NCBI RefSeq assembly: GCF_938010505.1 | Contig: NZ_CALLVP010000044.1 | Location: 1-29,814 of the forward strand | Origin: an uncultured Veillonella sp. | GTDB taxonomy: Bacteria; Bacillota; Negativicutes; Veillonellales; Veillonellaceae | DNA: 29,814 bases | Reading direction: 5' to 3' | Part shown: one piece after another, positions 1 to 7,426 of the stretch | Layout: every line of letters begins with the position of its first letter | How positions within the stretch are numbered: the stretch's first letter is position 1 | The notes under the pieces: generated by a model | Database searches by the model: none | Told to the model about the DNA's origin: nothing | What the model saw: the letters and a program-made list of their open reading frames with translations, nothing else | Made by a program: the position numbers and the translations under genes

Positions 1-275
1 TTGGCAATAGCTTCATAGTCAGATATTTTCAACGATTTCATGGACCCCTGCGAAGGTCTAACACCTGGCGTCCGCGGCGCTCCTGGCATAACTACCAACA
101 AATTAGAGCCTAAGCTTGAAATAGAATTTTCAATATCTTGCTTTACTCCATTACCAATAGATACCAATGCAATAACGGCAGCTACACCGATAATGATACC
201 TAACATGGTCAAGAGAGATCGTAATTTATTTGCAACCAAGGAAGCCCATGCCATTAAGAAACTTTCTTTATACAT
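1..275 (-). CDS. MacB-like ABC transporter permease, N-terminal part (cut by window edge)
   Basis: Only the first 91 residues are present; the rest lies beyond base 1. The protein starts MYKESFLMAWASL, followed by a basic NKLRS stretch and a hydrophobic segment LLTMLGIIIGVAAVIALVSI. This is the hallmark of the MacB/FtsX-type permease N-terminus (MacB_PCD family). The ATG at 275 has a good ribosome site (GGAGG, bases 282-286) and overlaps the end of the ATPase gene by 8 bases, so the two are translationally coupled. The split ATPase and permease resemble B. subtilis YknY/YknZ rather than the fused E. coli MacB. The family exports peptides, lipids or antibiotics; the substrate cannot be told from sequence. 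Confidence 0.9.
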   Translation of the reverse strand, partial: MYKESFLMAWASLVANKLRSLLTMLGIIIGVAAVIALVSIGNGVKQDIENSISSLGSNLLVVMPGAPRTPGVRPSQGSMKSLKISDYEAIA

Positions 276-990
276 TAGGCACCTCCTTTAGAGGAGTTAT
301 ATTAGGATTAAGCGAGTCCTCTACAATTAAGCCATCATTCAAGACCACGTTACGACTAGCATACGTAGCAATGTCCGGTTCATGAGTAACGAGAAGAATC
401 GTACGACCTTCATCATGAAGACCTCGAAAGATATTCATAACATCGATTGTCGACTTGGAATCAAGATTCCCTGTCGGCTCATCGGCCATAATAATAGCAG
501 GATTATTTGCTAAGGCACGAGCAATCGCTACACGTTGTCGTTGTCCCCCAGACAACTCGGATGGCAAGTGATCCATACGATCGCCCAAGCCCACAGACTG
601 CAATAGTTGAGAAGCCCGTTCAATGCGCAACTTTTTATTTACACCGGCGTAAATCATAGGTAGTGCTACATTTTCAAGGGCAGTTAATTTTGTTAACAAA
701 TTAAAATTTTGAAATACAAAACCTATTTGTTTATTACGCACATATGCAAGCTCATCATCAGATAAGGTAGCCACCTCATCTCCATTAAGCCGATAAGAGC
801 CCGTTGTAGGGCGGTCCAAACATCCGAGAATATTCATAAAGGTAGATTTACCGGAGCCTGATGGACCCATAATGGATACAAACTCACCCTTATTGACAAG
901 CAAATCAATGCCATGTAGAACAGGTACTGATAATTTGCCATTCACATAGGTCTTTGTAATCCCTTGTATGTCAATTACTGTTTGGTTCAT
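268..990 (-). CDS. MacB/LolD-type ABC transporter ATP-binding protein
   Basis: A 240-residue ATPase that powers the adjacent permease. Visible motifs in order: Walker A GPSGSGKST near residue 42, Q-loop region VFQNFNLL, signature LSGGQRQRV, Walker B IIMADEPTGNLDS and H-loop LLVTHEPD. The GNLDS after Walker B and the overall length are typical of the MacB/LolD subfamily. ATG at 990 is preferred to the in-frame GTG at 996 because AGGTAGGTG lies just upstream of it. The gene follows the adaptor gene by 12 bases and overlaps the permease gene, making a three-gene export operon. The resemblance to YknY of B. subtilis is family-level; substrate unknown. Confidence 0.95.
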   Translation of the reverse strand: MNQTVIDIQGITKTYVNGKLSVPVLHGIDLLVNKGEFVSIMGPSGSGKSTFMNILGCLDRPTTGSYRLNGDEVATLSDDELAYVRNKQIGFVFQNFNLLTKLTALENVALPMIYAGVNKKLRIERASQLLQSVGLGDRMDHLPSELSGGQRQRVAIARALANNPAIIMADEPTGNLDSKSTIDVMNIFRGLHDEGRTILLVTHEPDIATYASRNVVLNDGLIVEDSLNPNITPLKEVPNV

Positions 991-1002
991 AAGCACCTAC
1001 CT

Positions 1003-2085
1003 TTAGAATGGTCCAGCTACATTATTCTTTGGCGCATTCACATCACCACTCACGATGATTTCGTCACCTTCAGACAAACCTTTTAGAATTTGAACATTAG
1101 TATCCCCAGTTACACCTGTAGAAACAGCGGTACGTACTGGTTGACCATCTTTTATAACATATACATACTCGCCTTGTTTATCCGTACGAACGGCAGTAAG
1201 AGGTACAACTAATGTATTTTTAATATCTTCACCAAAAATTGTGGCACGAGCCGTCATAGAAGGTAAGAAATTGCCTGAAATATTTTCAGGAATTTGAACT
1301 TTAACCGTATAGTATACTACGCTCGTACTTGTAGCACCCATGTTACCTTTTGTACCCTTTGCAATTTCAGCTACATAACCTGTGAAGGTTTCACCTGGCT
1401 TAGAGTCTACAGTAAACTCTACTTTAGCCCCTTGTTTGATATTGCCAATATCTGTTTCATCTACAGTAAGATAAATCTCTAAATTTTTTAAATCTGCAAT
1501 GGTAGCAATAATCATTTGTGTGGAGATACCAGTACTAATAGTTTGACCTGCTTTTAGTGGTGTACCTACAACAGTACCAGACATTGGAGCTGTAATCGTA
1601 GCATCACTTAAATCCGCCGCAGCACGTTCATAGGTAGATTTAGCACGTTCATAAGCTGTTACAGAATCATCATATGTTTGTTGTGCAATAGCATCTTGAG
1701 CCGCCAAAGATTTATAACGATTCATATCAAGTTCTGCTTTAGCCAAAGCTGCACGGGCATCATCAACAGAAGCTTGTAATTGACGTGTATCAATGTAAGC
1801 GATAACTTGCCCCGCCGTAACTTGATCATTCTCTTTAACTAAAACTTTTTCAAGTTTACCAGCAACATTTGTAGAAACATCTACATAATTTACAGGGTTA
1901 ATAGTACCTGTGGCACTGATACTAGTTTTTACATCACCTTTTTCTACCTTGCCAGTAGTATATAAAGTTTGTGTTTGACTTGCATTTAGACTATCTAAGT
2001 AGAAATATGTGCCGCCACCAAGAACACAAAGAACAACCGCACCAGTCACTATGCGTTTACGATGCTTTCGTAAGAACTCTTTCAT
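1003..2085 (-). CDS. HlyD/MacA-family periplasmic adaptor (membrane fusion protein)
   Basis: 360 residues. A basic N-terminus (KEFLRKHRKR) and a single hydrophobic segment (about residues 12-30) anchor it in the inner membrane. A biotinyl/lipoyl-like half (VAGKLEKVLVKENDQVTAGQ, about residues 72-91) is followed by a short coiled-coil hairpin with QASVDDARAALAKAEL, then the second lipoyl half (TITAPMSGTVVGTPLKAGQ) and beta-barrel and membrane-proximal domains. This is the usual MacA/YknX order. In a diderm it would link the inner-membrane ABC pump to a TolC-like outer-membrane channel; none is visible here. The start at 2085 has AAAGGAGA 6 bases upstream. First gene of the operon. Confidence 0.93.
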   Translation of the reverse strand: MKEFLRKHRKRIVTGAVVLCVLGGGTYFYLDSLNASQTQTLYTTGKVEKGDVKTSISATGTINPVNYVDVSTNVAGKLEKVLVKENDQVTAGQVIAYIDTRQLQASVDDARAALAKAELDMNRYKSLAAQDAIAQQTYDDSVTAYERAKSTYERAAADLSDATITAPMSGTVVGTPLKAGQTISTGISTQMIIATIADLKNLEIYLTVDETDIGNIKQGAKVEFTVDSKPGETFTGYVAEIAKGTKGNMGATSTSVVYYTVKVQIPENISGNFLPSMTARATIFGEDIKNTLVVPLTAVRTDKQGEYVYVIKDGQPVRTAVSTGVTGDTNVQILKGLSEGDEIIVSGDVNAPKNNVAGPF

Positions 2086-2160
2086 TATGATCTCCTTTTT
2101 TAAAGATGAAGATATATTAAAAAGATATTAATTCTATATAAACACATATAGTATTTTTAA

Positions 2161-2189
2161 ATTATACAGCACCAATTACTTTTATGCAA
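2161..2189 (-). promoter_or_regulatory. Predicted sigma-70-type promoter of the MacA/MacB-like operon
   Basis: On the minus strand TTGCAT (2184-2189) and TATAAT (2161-2166) are separated by 17 bases. The -10 matches the consensus exactly; the -35 matches only at TTG. It lies 75 bases upstream of the adaptor start codon in an AT-rich leader. No other motif in the 161-base gap is better. Confidence 0.6.
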
Positions 2190-2222
2190 TATAATTTCAT
2201 TATTGAATAACTTATGATATAT

Positions 2223-2248
2223 AAAAAAAATGGCCCTTACGGGCCATT
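2223..2248 (-). terminator. Rho-independent terminator of pfkA
   Basis: Inverted repeat TGGCCC/GGGCCA (2231-2236 and 2241-2246) with loop TTAC, extended by A-T pairs on each side. On the minus strand it is followed by a run of eight T. The hairpin begins within the pfkA stop codon, so there is almost no 3' untranslated region. Confidence 0.92.
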
Positions 2249-3206
2249 AACTGCTCAATATAGATAATAATCTATAATCCATCTCATTAATTGGGAATTC
2301 AAGTCGTTCTGCCTCTTCATAAGATAGTGCGCGAATATGACCATCTATATACCCTACTAATCGATTATCTACACCACTCATCAAAAGATTAAGACAGGCT
2401 TCACTCATACGAGCCGCTAAAATAGCATCAAATGCCGATGGGCCTCCACCACGTTGTAAGTATCCTAACACGGTTAGGCTAGGATCAAATTCCGTATGCT
2501 CCTTGATGAAAGCTTTCACCTCACCACTGTTATAGGCACCTTCCGCAACTAGGATAACACTATATTCCTTACCCCGAATTTGTGTTTCCTTTAAGTGGCG
2601 ACACACCGCATGTAAAGGCATTGGATTTTCAGGAACTAATACTATTTCCGCTCCACAGGCAAGACCAGCTTTTAATGCAATATGGCCGGCTTTTCGCCCC
2701 ATGACCTCTACAATAGCTACACGTTCATGGGAGTTTGATGTATCACGAATACGACCAACTGCATCAACTACCGTATTAAGAGCCGTATCATATCCTATCG
2801 TATATTGCGTGCCACCCATGTCATTATCTATAGTACATGGAATAGTCATAGTGGACATGCCAAGTTTAGATAAACTTGTAGCACCACGCATGGAACCATC
2901 CCCACCAATAACGACCAGATGGTCAATGTCATGAGCTTTCAAAATATCATAAGCTTTTCGTTGAATCTCTTCATTTTGAAATTCTGGAAAACGAGCCGTT
3001 TTCAGCATCGTGCCACCTTGTGTTATGATGCCACCAACGTCTCGATTCGATAAGGGAAATATCTTTTCCTCAATAATACCTAAATAGCCACGCTCAATGC
3101 CAAACACTTCAAAGCCTTCATATATAGCTTTTCTAGTTAGCGCTCTTATGGCGGCGTTCATTCCAGGTGCGTCTCCGCCGCTTGTTAGTATTGCGATTTT
3201 TCTCAT
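2247..3206 (-). CDS. pfkA: 6-phosphofructokinase, ATP-type, with altered active-site residues
   Basis: Phosphorylates fructose 6-phosphate to the 1,6-bisphosphate. 319 residues, the normal bacterial PfkA length. It opens MRKIAILTSGGDAPGMNAAI. GGDGS, as in ATP-dependent enzymes, and the catalytic TIDND are present. So are SARFPEF-like TARFPEF (Arg72 region), SHERVAIVEVMGR (Arg162 and Arg171 by Bacillus numbering) and LQRGG (Arg243). Two residues depart from the family: the Gly before TIDND is Cys (position 124 equivalent), and FDR is FDA, so Arg252, which contacts the substrate phosphate, is Ala. The start at 3206 is chosen because AAGGGGG lies 9 bases upstream; an ATG two codons earlier is too close to it. 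The first 74 bases overlap the upstream kinase-like gene. Confidence 0.93.
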   Translation of the reverse strand: MRKIAILTSGGDAPGMNAAIRALTRKAIYEGFEVFGIERGYLGIIEEKIFPLSNRDVGGIITQGGTMLKTARFPEFQNEEIQRKAYDILKAHDIDHLVVIGGDGSMRGATSLSKLGMSTMTIPCTIDNDMGGTQYTIGYDTALNTVVDAVGRIRDTSNSHERVAIVEVMGRKAGHIALKAGLACGAEIVLVPENPMPLHAVCRHLKETQIRGKEYSVILVAEGAYNSGEVKAFIKEHTEFDPSLTVLGYLQRGGGPSAFDAILAARMSEACLNLLMSGVDNRLVGYIDGHIRALSYEEAERLEFPINEMDYRLLSILSS

Positions 3207-3975
3207 ATCCATTACCCCCTTGTGGTGTACGTTTTTTGGATATACTATCTGCCTTACGTTCTTTATCCGTTTGATAAGAAGTCTTTTTTTTATGACGTTT
3301 ATCATACCGGACTTTATTAGATATTGCTTTATCTGATACTACTTCAGTAACTTCTTTTATTCTACTTTGATGATTATTAAATTGTATTTCACTAGATGCT
3401 ACTTTAGCATCCACATCGTTTGTATCATTGGGTTGACGTCTTGCTTTAAATTGCACATCTGAGGCCTCTAATTCGTCCTCGATACGATGTATGAAATCAT
3501 AGGTCCGACCATTTGTTGTGTCTAGTACAAAATCGCACTGCTTATACACGGGCTTCCACGATTGTATCATAGCATGTACAAAGGCATTTACATTATTATA
3601 GTCCATAGTTGGTCTTTTCCCAACGCGGCGATTCACACGACTCACAATACGGAATTGTGCAGCTCGGATGCCAATAATATAAGAATATTTTTTTAATACC
3701 TTTAAGGTGCGATGTTCAATAGGAAAATTACCACCTACAGAAATCACTGCTTCGTGGTATAAGCAAACCTTTTTTAGTACATCCATTTCAGCACGGCGGA
3801 ATGCTTTTTCTCCTATCTTTTTAAATATTTCAGCAATGGGCAACCCAAAACGACTTTCTAATACGCGATCGGTATCTACAAATTGCCACCCCTTGCGTTC
3901 CGCAAGGTTCCTGCCAAAGTGACTTTTACCACTTCCCATAGAACCGATAAGCATAATATTGCGTTTTATTATCAT
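3133..3975 (-). CDS. Shikimate-kinase-like P-loop kinase with long basic C-terminal tail
   Basis: 280 residues, against about 170 for shikimate kinase. Residues 1-165 carry the family layout: Walker A GSMGSGKS, the DTD pair (FVDTDRVLE), FRRAE, a glycine motif SVGGN (usually TGGG, so its last Gly is Asn) and RP in GKRPTMDY. The final 110 residues have no family counterpart and become very lysine/arginine rich (KRHKKK, NKRRRRTWNERRH). The last 25 codons overlap the start of pfkA in another frame. ATG 3975 is the first in-frame start, with AAGGGG about 12 bases upstream. It could be a true AroK or a diverged relative with another substrate; the fold is sure, the substrate is not. Confidence 0.75.
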   Translation of the reverse strand: MIIKRNIMLIGSMGSGKSHFGRNLAERKGWQFVDTDRVLESRFGLPIAEIFKKIGEKAFRRAEMDVLKKVCLYHEAVISVGGNFPIEHRTLKVLKKYSYIIGIRAAQFRIVSRVNRRVGKRPTMDYNNVNAFVHAMIQSWKPVYKQCDFVLDTTNGRTYDFIHRIEDELEASDVQFKARRQPNDTNDVDAKVASSEIQFNNHQSRIKEVTEVVSDKAISNKVRYDKRHKKKTSYQTDKERKADSISKKRTPQGGNGYEKNRNTNKRRRRTWNERRHKSAN

Positions 3976-4008
3976 GTATCATGTGCCCCTTATTATTACA
4001 TATCCTTC

Positions 4009-4036
4009 ATTGTACTATAAAATGACACAAAAACAA
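4009..4036 (-). promoter_or_regulatory. Possible promoter of the kinase-pfkA pair
   Basis: Minus-strand TTGTTT (4031-4036) and TACAAT (4009-4014) with a 16-base spacer, 33 bases upstream of the start codon. It begins inside the T-run of the pilus-operon terminator, so the two elements overlap. The -10 match is 5 of 6; the -35 is weak. Confidence 0.4.
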
Positions 4037-4070
4037 AGACAGACTATAGACATAAAATCTATAATCTGTC
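4026..4070 (-). terminator. Terminator of the pilus operon
   Basis: A 13-base inverted repeat with one mismatch (4038-4050 and 4058-4070) and a 7-base loop. On the minus strand it is followed by TTTGTTTTTG. It lies 24 bases after the stop of the last pilus gene (pilO-like). Confidence 0.8.
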
Positions 4071-4094
4071 GCTATATAATACACCTGATTTTAA

Positions 4095-4613
4095 TTAAGG
4101 CTTTACAGTTGATTTGACTGCACAGTGCACATAAACCACATTACCTTTACGTTCTATATCTTCTATTTCTATACGGCGTGAAGGGTCCTTTTGTTCAACA
4201 GTATTAATCCAGTTAATCATACGCTCTGTACTACCTAATAGCGTTAATTCTAGTATACCTTCATGCTCATCAGTACTGACAATCATTAATGGCTCTCCTT
4301 GCAAGGAATCAAAAATACTTGTATAAGAACTTGTATTAGATGTCTTGTTCTGTGTAAAAGATGCTAATAGTTTTGCTTCATTAGACACTATATAATCCGA
4401 CTCAGCATTCATTTGTATAAGATAATTATCTTGTTGATTTTTTATGTTATTATTTTTTTCATCTAAATAGATATGCCCATATATAGAAAGGCTAATGAGC
4501 ATCCCCCACAATACTAGAACCAATAGTATTCTCTCGATCTGATACGTTGTGCTCTCTTTTAGATCCATCCATATGGAATGTATAAACACCTTTATCTGCT
4601 TTAACTGTTCCAT
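4095..4613 (-). CDS. pilO: PilO-like pilus alignment-complex protein
   Basis: 172 residues with a short cytoplasmic N-terminus, one transmembrane helix (about residues 28-50, ILLVLVLWGMLISLSIYG), a polar Asn/Lys-rich stalk and a small periplasmic alpha/beta domain ending VVYVHCAVKS. This layout and its position after pilM and pilN point to PilO, the periplasmic partner of PilN in the inner-membrane alignment complex. Sequence similarity alone would not prove this. ATG 4613 has GGAG 4-5 bases upstream. The first 122 bases overlap the 3' end of the pilN-like gene in a different frame, unusually long for bacteria. Last gene of the operon, followed by a terminator. Confidence 0.6.
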   Translation of the reverse strand: MEQLKQIKVFIHSIWMDLKESTTYQIERILLVLVLWGMLISLSIYGHIYLDEKNNNIKNQQDNYLIQMNAESDYIVSNEAKLLASFTQNKTSNTSSYTSIFDSLQGEPLMIVSTDEHEGILELTLLGSTERMINWINTVEQKDPSRRIEIEDIERKGNVVYVHCAVKSTVKP

Positions 4614-5088
4614 GACACTCCATCCCTACTAATTTTTGTTGGAGAATAGCAATAAATTTGCGACATACTTCATCACTTGTACCTATACCATCCATACTAA
4701 TACGTCCCTCCTTAACACTAAGATGTTGTAAACTAATATGTTCTGCCATGGCGGCATCAAGAATATATACCACCAGAGTATTAGGTAATATATCAAACTG
4801 ATTTTTAGGGAGTTTATTCTTTATTATCTTATTTCTTATTTCCATTAATTCACCGTATTGTTGATGTATTTCTTGATACTGAGTATTTGCTTGCAATTGT
4901 ACAAAATCTGTCTTCTGATTTTCATAACTACGATAGCTTGACCAGCAACTATATAAGGTAACAAATCCTACGATAACGTATATAAAACTTATCCCGTAAA
5001 GAAAGTATCGATAGGTGTGCCATAAACCATGCCATCGTAACGAGCGAGGCATTAAGTTAATACGTCTATTCTTACCATCCCAATCCAA
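4492..5088 (-). CDS. pilN: PilN-like pilus alignment-complex protein
   Basis: About 198 residues. Near the N-terminus is RRINLMPRS, matching the INLLP motif by which PilN docks on PilM. A transmembrane helix follows (FLYGISFIYVIVGFVTLYS), then a coiled-coil-prone stretch and a ferredoxin-like periplasmic domain ending near VYTFHMDG. A further 23 residues (SKREHNVSD...) are read from DNA that also encodes the PilO N-terminus. The start is uncertain: no ATG precedes the INLMP motif. TTG at 5088 has GGGGG upstream and overlaps pilM by 17 bases; TTG at 5118 is an alternative. Assigned from motif, topology and position. Confidence 0.65.
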   Translation of the reverse strand: MDWDGKNRRINLMPRSLRWHGLWHTYRYFLYGISFIYVIVGFVTLYSCWSSYRSYENQKTDFVQLQANTQYQEIHQQYGELMEIRNKIIKNKLPKNQFDILPNTLVVYILDAAMAEHISLQHLSVKEGRISMDGIGTSDEVCRKFIAILQQKLVGMECHGTVKADKGVYTFHMDGSKREHNVSDRENTIGSSIVGDAH

Positions 5089-5926
5089 TCCATTTAAGCC
5101 CCCTTGCTGCCATACCAATAGCCATATCCCAATCTATTTGTCCTTGCTTGCAACGATTACGACCTCGACCTAAGAATAATAATGGAATATATTCAGTTTC
5201 GCCATACATGGAGATTATGCCTTCCATATCTGTCCGTTCTTCGTTTGTTATAGATTCTAACCCATACATTCGAACCCCCTGAATCTCATCCATACCAAAG
5301 TCTTGTAACCTCACTTCTAACTTATCCATAGCTTCAGCTACATCGCTACCTGTAATAGGTACCGTACACTCTTGAATGCATATATCATTCCACCAAAGCC
5401 ATAAATGCATGGAGCCGTCTTCCACAACGCCTGTTACAGTACCACTACGCCGCATCAAACAGTAACAAATAGGAATAGGCCAAAAATCAATAACATCAAC
5501 GGGTGCATAAGTATCTCGTATACCTTGTTTCAAAAGTTCTAGAGAATGTCGATCTACAGCTACCATAAACATATGATAATTATGGCGTGGATATTCCCGA
5601 CGACATGCATCCATTTGGAAACTATCCCCATCAAAGCTAAAGTAGTCTTCTACATTCCACTTTATGAACTCCTTCATATCAAAATCGTGGGGATCATAGG
5701 GTGCCACATGCATTTGTGTATCGATATTAGCAACAATACTATAGGCTCCTTCATCTAAATCATATGTTTCTATAAACTTTGTAACGTCTTCATCAATAGG
5801 TCCCGTACGCTTCATTTCTAACGCATCAGTAATGACCATTGTTTTATTTTCTATATGGGCGGTAACACATACAATATGTTCATCAGTTATACATACTCCA
5901 GAATGTATTTTCTTTTTTCGTTTCAT
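5072..5926 (-). CDS. pilM: PilM-like cytoplasmic actin-fold pilus assembly protein
   Basis: 284 residues with no signal or membrane segment. It starts MKRKKKIHSGVCITDEHIVC, resembling the first beta-hairpin of PilM (usually a GIDIG-like strand). It ends with DWDMAIGMAARGL, matching the AIGLALR end typical of PilM. The ATPase-fold phosphate motifs between are weak, as in other diverged PilM or GspL-type proteins. PilM binds the N-terminal INLLP peptide of PilN, and the next gene carries such a motif. The start at 5926 has GAGGTG 5 bases upstream; it follows the previous minor pilin gene by 9 bases. The role is linking the cytoplasmic motor to the PilNO ring. Confidence 0.72.
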   Translation of the reverse strand: MKRKKKIHSGVCITDEHIVCVTAHIENKTMVITDALEMKRTGPIDEDVTKFIETYDLDEGAYSIVANIDTQMHVAPYDPHDFDMKEFIKWNVEDYFSFDGDSFQMDACRREYPRHNYHMFMVAVDRHSLELLKQGIRDTYAPVDVIDFWPIPICYCLMRRSGTVTGVVEDGSMHLWLWWNDICIQECTVPITGSDVAEAMDKLEVRLQDFGMDEIQGVRMYGLESITNEERTDMEGIISMYGETEYIPLLFLGRGRNRCKQGQIDWDMAIGMAARGLKWIGLGW

Positions 5927-5935
5927 AGAATCACC

Positions 5936-6343
5936 TCAATAAGGTTTTACCTTTATAACATGCATATGTTTTTCTCTATCTACGGTCACATACATATGTA
6001 CACGACTCACGATTTCACTATTCTTCAGTCTTCCATAACTCATAATATGACGCGGATTATCTGTTGAGCTGTCCGCTTCAATAGTAATCTCTACATTTTC
6101 ATCATCTATCACAACTAGTTTATTTTGAAAGTCCCATACATTTCCTAATTTACAATAGCCAACAAACCAATGAGCACCTCTTTGTGCCGCGTAATGAGCT
6201 TCTTCCAAATGCAATTCATCTACCACATTACTTTCACATATTTGTCCTATACGAAGCCCCATAAAAGCTAATAGTAATAAAAAGGACATCGTAAGTATCG
6301 CTATATATGTAATAAAGCCCGCGTTATGGGCTCCTATGTTCAT
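5936..6343 (-). CDS. Minor pilin-like protein (PilX/GspK position)
   Basis: 135 residues: a short leader ending NAG, then FITYIAILTMSFLLLLAFMGL as the N-terminal helix. The G/F junction suits prepilin peptidase, but the usual Glu at mature position 5 is Ile, as in GspK/PilX-type tip subunits. The remainder is a small domain with DDENVEITIEAD. ATG 6343 is chosen over an ORF start at 6406 because AGAGGAGA lies 7 bases upstream; it overlaps the upstream gene by 20 bases. Fourth of four minor-pilin genes. Precise type unknown; assigned by leader and position. Confidence 0.65.
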   Translation of the reverse strand: MNIGAHNAGFITYIAILTMSFLLLLAFMGLRIGQICESNVVDELHLEEAHYAAQRGAHWFVGYCKLGNVWDFQNKLVVIDDENVEITIEADSSTDNPRHIMSYGRLKNSEIVSRVHMYVTVDREKHMHVIKVKPY

Positions 6344-6992
6344 GACTTGTCTCCTCTTTACTTTTATACCAATCATAAATAGCACTCTGCCCAATAGAGA
6401 CCTCATATATGGTCAGTCCTCCATAACCACTTGTATATTTCCTATCATTAACAAAACGATTGTTAATATACCAGCGCAAATATACGGTCCCATTAGTATC
6501 TACACTAAAAGGATACTCCTGAGTATAGCCCACATTTCGTTTATCTGTAGTTCCTACAATTCGACTGCCACTAACAGGTTGCAAACTACCATCTGTTAAT
6601 TTTCTGTATAGTGCATGACGTTGTACGGTTAAAGTTGTACGCTTTGTATCGTGAATATATAAACTCTTATTATGGTCTTCTACACTAACCTTCACAGGGT
6701 TCCATATCATTTGAGCCACAACCATACGTCGTGTATATCGACCATCCTCCATCATAGCTACACTATCCAGTAATTTAGCATCCCACATAACTGCATAAAA
6801 TACGATGCCTAACAATATGGTAAGAACTATGACAGAAATCGTCATACTAATGAGCGTAGAATACAAAATAAATCCCATATTATTTCTATTCTTATTCATA
6901 TTTTTATTCTTATTTTTATTTCTATCTGTTATAAGATTCTGCTTGTATTCTTTATCCTTTCCAATTACCTTTTCTATATCCTCGCCCTTCAA
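6324..6992 (-). CDS. Minor pilin-like protein (PilW/GspJ position) with Asn/Lys repeat leader
   Basis: 222 residues. A very polar leader of about 39 residues includes an alternating Asn/Lys tract (RNKNKNKNMNKNRNNMG), followed by FILYSTLISMTISVIVLTILLGIVFYAV, the hydrophobic pilin helix. Ser replaces the usual Glu at mature position 5. The globular part has a YRKLTDGSLQPVSGS stretch like PilW/GspJ minor pilins. Translation starts at TTG 6992 with a strong GGAGGGG upstream and a 4-base TTGA overlap with the previous stop. The repeat tract is made of AT-only triplets and could vary in length by slippage. Function as a minor pilin is inferred. Confidence 0.65.
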   Translation of the reverse strand: MKGEDIEKVIGKDKEYKQNLITDRNKNKNKNMNKNRNNMGFILYSTLISMTISVIVLTILLGIVFYAVMWDAKLLDSVAMMEDGRYTRRMVVAQMIWNPVKVSVEDHNKSLYIHDTKRTTLTVQRHALYRKLTDGSLQPVSGSRIVGTTDKRNVGYTQEYPFSVDTNGTVYLRWYINNRFVNDRKYTSGYGGLTIYEVSIGQSAIYDWYKSKEETSHEHRSP

Positions 6993-7426
6993 TGTATCCC
7001 CTCCAAATCAACTGATAGCGAGTAAACAATAGATTGATTATCGATGGCATCTACTGTTAATCGTTGTAAAGATACACCTTCTATCACTACAGGCTTTATA
7101 TGTGTTTTATAGGTAATTTTTTCACTAGGACTCATAGTGAATTGAGAGTTATATACACCTACTTCTATTGTTCCAGTTTTATAGTAAGAAGCTTTGGCCC
7201 TTTCTAAATACGTTATTGTATCTTGCAATATATGATCCCAATAATACGCCTTATATATCGTAAGAGTAGCCATCCAAAATATAGATAATACAATAGGTAA
7301 AATGAGCATGATTATAGCAGCTGATATTAAAGCATCGCCATACATAAATCCTTCAGTGCACTTCTTCCCACCTAATACGCCCCGTTTGTACAGATATCCA
7401 GATGCGATTTTTCTCACCACTTTCAC
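6989..7426 (-). CDS. Minor pilin-like protein (GspI/PilV position)
   Basis: The mature part would start at F of EG/FMYGDALISAAIIMLILPIV, a good class III (prepilin) cleavage site with Asp at mature position 5. To include this leader, translation must begin at one of three GTG codons (7426, 7420, 7417) inside the previous gene, giving up to 145 residues and a 74-base overlap. The only in-frame ATG (7345, with GAAGGA just upstream) comes after the cleavage site and would give a protein without a leader. Both starts are possible; the leader favours the longer one. The C-terminal domain is short and not recognised. Confidence 0.6.
   Translation of the reverse strand: MKVVRKIASGYLYKRGVLGGKKCTEGFMYGDALISAAIIMLILPIVLSIFWMATLTIYKAYYWDHILQDTITYLERAKASYYKTGTIEVGVYNSQFTMSPSEKITYKTHIKPVVIEGVSLQRLTVDAIDNQSIVYSLSVDLEGIH

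Noticed and set aside
5855..6599. Plus-strand reading frames in the pilus region
   Set aside because: They lie antisense to well-supported minus-strand genes, lack ribosome sites and encode no recognisable domain.
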